This document shows positions 58,900-64,000 of a stretch of 64,000 nucleotides of DNA, in pieces. Both the position numbers and the translations under genes were made by a program. This DNA is from Scleroderma bovista. Taxonomy: Eukaryota; Basidiomycota; Agaricomycetes; Boletales; Sclerodermataceae. How positions within the stretch are numbered: the stretch's first letter is position 1; every line of letters starts with the position of its first letter. Location: NCBI GenBank assembly GCA_037178675.1, contig JAYMGJ010000325.1:1-64000 (forward strand), in the 5' to 3' direction. The notes beneath the pieces are model-generated. The model was not told the origin of the DNA. It worked only from the letters and a program-made list of their open reading frames with translations, and did not search any database.

Positions 58900-61100
58900 C
58901 ACCCCCAGGCGACCCCCAGCGAATCCCGAGGGGGTTTAAATGAGGAGATAACCAAAGCTGGGGAGATTGTGAGAGCTTCAGCAACACGACCACGAGAGAG
59001 ATGATCAGCAACAACATTGTCCTTTCCCGGGACATAAAAGACCCGAAAATCAATGTCATGTGAGAGGAGGGTGTCGACTGCAGAGAGAAGCAGCCAATTA
59101 TAACGAGGGAGAGCCGAGAGCGTATTGAACATTGAGACCGAGTTGAAGTTATCTGTAAATATGGCAAGGCGGCCACCACGAGAGAGCCAGTGAGTGGCAT
59201 GTTGAATGGCTGCTAAGACAACAAGGGCCTCAATGAAGAAAATGGGACAATGCTGACAGTTGGAAGGAATCGGAGCAGTGAATCCAAGGTTCAAGGAGGG
59301 GAACCAAAAACCCATTCCCGAAACAGATGCATCTGTGTAAGCAATGAGGGTTGATGATGGAAGACGCTTATAGTTCCAGGACTCGGATGAGAGAAAATAA
59401 ACACCATTGGATTCCTTGAGATGAGAGGCGAACCAGTGAAGCTCACGTACAACATCTCGATTGACCCACAGAAGCGCATCTTGCCACTCCTTGCCTGCCA
59501 TTTTCGCATAAAGAGCCGAAAGACCAGGCCGGAGCATAGGATAGACATTCAATGCCCAGTTTAGATATCCAGCAAGACGCTGAAAATCTCGGAGTGAACG
59601 GTGAGTTCCCTTTCGTGCAAAGGCATGAATTCGATCCAATAAGAGAGCACGTGATTCAGATGACATTTGGACACGCATGAGATTAGGATCAACTTCAAAG
59701 CCAATGACAGGAAGAGCCAAAGAAAAGAGCTGTTTCTTTTCTTCATGGGGAATCCCCAAACTATCCCAGAGTCGGAGGATAATTCCAAGGGATTTAGGAA
59801 GTAGTTTGGAGTATGGGAGATACCGCTCAAGGGTTGATTCAGGACCAAAACCAAAGCAATCGTCGACATATAGAAAGGCATCAATGAGCAATTTGAAGAT
59901 AATGATCCAAAGAACCAAGGACATGAAGGCATGCCAAATACGCTGGGAAGCACGTCCTCCAAAGACATTGCAATGGTCAACATATCGATTAGGCCCGACC
60001 ATTACAACTTGCTTGATTTGCCAAAGTGGATGCATTGGCATCAACCGATAAGCCTCACTGACATCGCCCTTCCAAATGACCAGCGGCTCCTCAGGATGAG
60101 AGGAGCGATAAGCTTGTAATGCCTGACCTAAGTCGTAGACATTATCAAGAGTCACTCCAGCAACATCCTCTCAGGTGATCATGTTGTTGAGGGCATAGGT
60201 TCCGGCACTATGATCAGTGACGAGGTGGAATTTCTTTACTCCTGGTTTCGGAACAGCATGAACTGGCATGGAATACATGCCAGGCAATAGATCCGGACCA
60301 AATGCCTCAGAGAAACGTCCTTTCATCACTTCTTTCTCAACTTGCTCCTTAACAAATGTTACCTCTTCCTCCGACTTTAATGGGTGGTGGGAGTTATCCC
60401 ACAGAATAGGCCATTCTCCATAATGAGTATGGGCAAAGGGCCAGAAACCCTGACGCAAACCTAGACAGACTGAATGAACAAAATCTGGATTCGGATGGTC
60501 TCGTAATAGGCTTTCGAAGCGATCAACATTAATAGGAGTCACGATTTTGAAGAGATGTGAATGTGTCAAGATCGTATGTAAAGCGTCTTGATTGTCAAAC
60601 TCATTCAGCGGAGGAGATGGCAATGGCTGGGCTGTTTCAGTCCATAGGGCCGTACGACTAACGACAGACCTGTCATGGCCCCAAATATATTTTCGTCGAA
60701 AACACTGTCCCTGCGCAATGACCTGATTGTCAAGCTTTCCCGCCTTGCTACATTCGGGTCTTTTATGATTTCCCCGACATCCTCTTCGGTCACAACAGTG
60801 GGCATAGAGACAGTCTGCGTCAGATTTCTGACAAAGCCCTCGGTTCCATTTATGGCAGGGCTCACGCCGCTGACCAGAAAGTCCTTGTTTAGTTGTGGTC
60901 CGCACAGAAGACGAGAATTCGGAGGAACGGGAACCGACTCCATGAGAGGACAAGAATGTGGTGCGGAGGTCATCGAAGTGGGTAGGATCAGTGACGCGAA
61001 GATGTCGTTGGACCGACACTCGATTTGTAATCGGAGGGAGTGTTTGTTTGATGTGACTCGACAAGATGCAATGCAGTGACAAAAAGAAGTAAGTCACCAA
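58899..61100 (-). pseudogene. Gag-like / reverse transcriptase-RNase H frame broken by one TGA
   Basis: From the 5' side: a Cys/His-rich segment (CHKWNRGLCQKSDADCLYAH, then CRGNHKRPEC) and the start of the reverse transcriptase (LLPGMYSMPVHAVPKPGVKK, FHLVTDHSAGTYALNNMIT). An in-frame TGA at 60173-60171 comes next. The same frame continues EDVAGVTLDNVYDLGQALQA, VIWKGDVSEAYRLMPMHPLW and the YVDD active site (FLYVDDCFGFGP). RNase H follows with the acidic set D/E/D (LIAYTDASVSGMGFW; FFIEALVVLAA; LAIFTDNFNSV), ending VAWG at 58899. Without the TGA the frame would be continuous. The first ATG is uncertain because the 5' part at 61000-61100 is poorly supported. Confidence 0.82.
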
Positions 61101-61391
61101 CCCGTTTGCATATTACGTGGACGTAAGACACAGCATGAAGTGGATTACACAACAAAAATCGGAGAGTTGCACAGGCATACGTACTGCTATCGGTAGTAAG
61201 AAGAAGTGCTACGAACAAGCCCGGATGAAGAAGTATCAAATCTGTCCATACAATAATAATGGAAATGAAAAACATACGGGTAGAAATAAATGTACGGTCT
61301 AGTGTCTAGAATCTAGAAAGATGAAACAGATGACATGCGCAATCACGACGAGCTGCAACAGTCGTGCCGCATCACAATAACCAAAAACCTT

Positions 61392-62498
61392 TTACGAGTC
61401 ACTGTTGTTGGCATCAGCTTCGCCTGCGCTCCTCCCCTCCTCCTTCTTTGCGCTGAGAACATCGACGAGTTCAGTTATTCTCTGGGAAAACTTCTCCAGC
61501 AATGGGCTAACACGCTCCTTGACTTCCTTGCCCATACGATTAACTTTTTCTGACACGGGCATATCTGGCGTCGTAATAATGTCGCGTAACCCTTTGACCG
61601 ATTTCGAGATATCAGGGTACATCGACTGAAGCGTTTGCGGGAGTGCGGTAGTTGTTTGTTGAAGCTTTTGCAATTCCTGCAGCATGCTGTCGGAGAGCGT
61701 ATGAATACGAACTTGTGCCTGGGTCAATGACGTTGATGCCAAGTCCTGAATAGCGTTTGCGGTTTCAGTAGCCTTTTGTCTGCAACGTGTATGAGAACAT
61801 AAAATCATTATAGGTCAATGGGACGGACACCAAAATACTTTGTTGCTGCAGTTGCTTGATATGCTCGGAAGAATAGACATACAAATTGTCCTTCAGGTGC
61901 ATCGACAGGTTATAGGCACGCTGATACTGGTACTGACACTCTGACGGGGACGATGGTGGCGAAGTCGCCCCTGAGTCCTTGCCGACCTTGCTCACAGCGA
62001 GTTCAAAATAATCAACGAGAGGTGTGAAGCGCTACGAAACCTTGTCAATATCTTTTGAAATCGGAATACCACATGCACGCTACTCGCCTTGTCGATTCCC
62101 TCTGCAACACCTAGAGCGGGAGACTTGACGTTCTGGTCAAACTGCTTGTTCGCGGTTGACATAACACTCTGGCGTCTCTGCCGGACGTATGATGCTACGT
62201 CTGCTGGTTTGGCTTTGAAGGGATATGGGTATCTAGACTCGACGATGTCCAGACCCTTATTGGCATAGCCGTCCGCACGGACAATCAGGGGTGCTAAGCG
62301 TGCTTGAAGAGGCTGTGAATAGTTGTATGCGGTTTGGGAGAGTGCCTGAGCGACATGGTATGGGGAACGAGTGAGTAAATTGGAGGATAACGCTGAGTGG
62401 ATTTGGTCGAGAGACGACGCCACGAGGGGAATGGAAGCCATGCGAGAAAGAGCGGTGAACTCGGGGACTCTGAGCTGAGTCTGGGTTTCTGTCGTCAT
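61392..62498 (-). CDS. Perilipin-like lipid-droplet protein
   Basis: Exon 1 begins MTTETQTQLRVPEFTALSRM. It continues ASIPLVASSLDQIHSALSSN, PLIVRADGYANKGLDIVESR and YPYPFKAKPADV, the latter being the perilipin-type signature. After introns come RFTPLVDYFELAVSKVGK, YQYQRAYNLSMHLKDNLYVY and a long amphipathic helical tail (KVNRMGKEVKERVSPLLEKF). The stop is at 61392. From family knowledge, basidiomycete and ascomycete perilipin homologues coat lipid droplets and stabilise stored triacylglycerol. The chosen start is the ATG before TTETQTQ; an upstream in-frame ATG at 62609 adds a hydrophobic stretch and is less likely. Confidence 0.82.
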
Positions 62499-63769
62499 TG
62501 CTAGGAAAGGGAAAGGATGCACAGATGCGACCGCCAGGATGGTGGGAGACAAAGAAGACTGCGCGATGGCGAACAACGACAAGACAGACAGGATGATATA
62601 CTTTGCCAATTGGCATGTGATTTCCGCAACTTTATCTCTGTCACGAATGCGCGTGCGTCACACCTCGTGTCACCACCCTGGCGTAAGCGTCTGCTTATCC
62701 CGAAAAATTTGCAGGAGTGTTGACTTACAACTTTCACAAGAAAGAGAGATCGATCGACAGAATCTTGTGCTTTTCCCGCTTTATGAATGAGGCTAATAGG
62801 CGTTTGTATTAGCGCATGCGTTTGTCATTGTCAACTCGACCGGGTTCAGTATATCCGAATCAGAATCACCTCGCATATTGGTAGCTTGATGGAGTGTTGT
62901 TTGCACCGGAACCAGTTGTCCACTTATGCTCCAAAGATAGAGGCTGATACAAGATAGGTTCTACTTTCTTGAGCCGTACAGACTCCAAATGAACAGATGG
63001 AGCCTCCATACAGGTGGTGTTGCAGATCCTGTGTCACTGTTTTCTATTTTGCGAATAACAGTTGTCAGTTGCGTTCAATGGTGATCATGACAAACGTACA
63101 ACAGCTGCTGATTCTGATCGACGTGAAGCAGCATAAAAGTTTCGCTGTGTCCAGGTCGCAACTGCCTTATCTGGAATCTTGTATAGTTCGAGGGTGCAAA
63201 CTCATAACAGGGCAGGGCGTCCTTACTTGCCGCGTCCAGACCCAACTGACTCGCAGATGGCCCCGATCTAGATTCCGGATGCAATAACCTGCCCTCAGGA
63301 TTTCCAGTCTGCATGGTCGTATTGTGGTAATACCTTGAAGATTGAAGAATGCCCGGTGCCCATTGTCCAGTCGGTGTGACAGGAACGAGTGTTTGGCCTA
63401 CCGCCAGCTGTTCGTACTTCATATCAGGATACCAGAAAGTCATTTACACTCGTTCTTATTGCGGAAGTTTACCAACAAGAACTATGTAAGATACGCTGTC
63501 TTATCCCGGTAACTTGGGGACCGTCCACGTGCAAAGCTTGTTGAGGTTCCAGCGCCCGAAACTTGAAATGATCGACGCCGGGGACCGTAGCTTATGGCAA
63601 GCCCATTTCCACACGTGTTTTGGCTGAAACTCGGACATACAAAAAGTAACCCAAACGCAGACTTCATCAGTGTCAGTGTGTAATCCAGCACAAAACGTTA
63701 CCGCAACTCCACGTAATGTGTTCAAGATCTAATTCTGAAACCACCTGGCTGGGTCCTAACGCAAGACCG
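62499..63769. other. Intergenic region with one doubtful open frame
   Basis: Apart from the frame listed at 63075-63443, nothing is supported. This stretch presumably contains the perilipin promoter and the 3' untranslated region of the partial gene at the right edge. Confidence 0.4.
63075..63443 (-). CDS. Possible small hypothetical protein
   Basis: This is an uninterrupted frame of 122 codons. It begins MTFWYPDMKYEQLAVGQTLV and contains PTGQWAPGILQSSRYYHNTT and HSETFMLLHVDQNQQLLYVC. The composition looks like a protein rather than random sequence, but no family is recognised and no introns or partners support it. It could equally be a chance frame. Confidence 0.3.
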   Translation of the reverse strand: MTFWYPDMKYEQLAVGQTLVPVTPTGQWAPGILQSSRYYHNTTMQTGNPEGRLLHPESRSGPSASQLGLDAASKDALPCYEFAPSNYTRFQIRQLRPGHSETFMLLHVDQNQQLLYVCHDHH

Positions 63770-64000
63770 TTAACCTCCGTTGCGTGTGTCCAAATCTGCT
63801 ACGTGCACGTCGCCCTGTCCTAGTTGCATTGCCACCTTCTCAACAAGGCTGCCTTTCTCATCAAAGTCCTCCGCACTCCCACCGCCCTCATCGTCCTCGA
63901 CAGCCTCCTCGATTATCGCGCCTTCGTCACGTATGATGACGTAGGATTGCTCAAGAAAATCGAGGTTCTGCCCTGCGGATATCGCCTTGACGATTTGGCC
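63770..64000 (-). CDS. 3' end of a gene that continues beyond the window
   Basis: The minus strand is open from the window edge to TAA at 63772-63770. It reads GQIVKAISAGQNLDFLEQSY, VIIRDEGAIIEEAVEDDEGG, then EDFDEKGSLVEKVAMQLGQG and DVHVADLDTRNGG. The tail is acidic with Glu/Asp runs. I do not recognise the family. Only about 76 residues are visible, so no function is proposed. Confidence 0.55.
   Translation of the reverse strand, partial: GQIVKAISAGQNLDFLEQSYVIIRDEGAIIEEAVEDDEGGGSAEDFDEKGSLVEKVAMQLGQGDVHVADLDTRNGG

Larger units (their letters stand above)
57895..61100 (-). mobile_element. DIRS-type (tyrosine-recombinase) retrotransposon, internal region
   Basis: The order on the minus strand is zinc-finger/Gag-like region, reverse transcriptase, RNase H, then tyrosine recombinase. 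This is the hallmark of DIRS-like elements and distinguishes them from LTR elements, which use a DDE integrase. The limits given are those of the coding region. I did not find convincing terminal or split repeats in the flanks, so the ends of the element are unknown. Coding frames are long and nearly intact, pointing to a young or recently active copy. Confidence 0.8.

Overview
The window looks like an Agaricomycete (mushroom-forming basidiomycete) chromosome segment. Genes sit on both strands and are cut by many 45-60 nt introns with CTNAC-type branch sites. Almost every conserved gene is a single-copy fungal housekeeping gene. Several others are typical of basidiomycetes: a WW-like/transmembrane family protein, a perilipin-like lipid-droplet protein, and a tyrosine-recombinase (DIRS-type) retroelement. 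No rRNA, tRNA or CRISPR array was recognised. Gene models were joined by eye from reading frame plus GT-AG (or GC-AG) boundaries, so outer limits are firmer than every internal junction.

Layout. 1-5.9 kb is gene-poor. It holds a palindromic repeat, a gene built of tandem exon+intron repeats (2124-3787, minus) and a minisatellite. 5.9-8 kb carries the WW/TM family protein. 8.3-22.1 kb is gene-dense: Afi1/MesA-like protein, a small unknown protein, coatomer alpha, an XPG/FEN-like nuclease and a three-LIM paxillin-like protein. 22.1-24.3 kb is empty. 24.4-34.4 kb holds NAC-beta, coactosin, RRG9, a P450, the GID/CTLH subunit FYV10 and the GPI transamidase subunit PIG-S. 35.7-50 kb holds an NCoR/Snt1-like SANT protein, a parvulin, ABCE1/RLI1, RPA3, an ASCC2-like CUE protein, a small unknown protein and SDS23. 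50.1-56.8 kb holds a truncated CNH-domain (Vps3-like) gene and cystathionine gamma-synthase with a decayed tandem copy. 57.9-61.1 kb is the DIRS-type element. 61.4-64 kb has the perilipin and the 3' end of one more gene.

The genes do not form one pathway. Several trafficking genes (Afi1, coatomer alpha, Vps3-like, PIG-S) and proteostasis/translation genes (NAC-beta, FYV10, PIN4, RLI1, ASCC2-like) lie near each other, which I take as ordinary genomic mixing. Three head-to-head pairs (COPA/XPG-like, coactosin/RRG9, PIN4/RLI1) share short intergenic promoters.

The most unusual features are these: the gene at 2.1-3.8 kb, in which exon and intron were duplicated together with frame kept; several GC-AG introns, two of them inside the highly conserved RLI1; the cystathionine gamma-synthase decay series (one intact gene, one full-length relic, one remote fragment); and a DIRS-type element whose reverse transcriptase is broken by one in-frame TGA.
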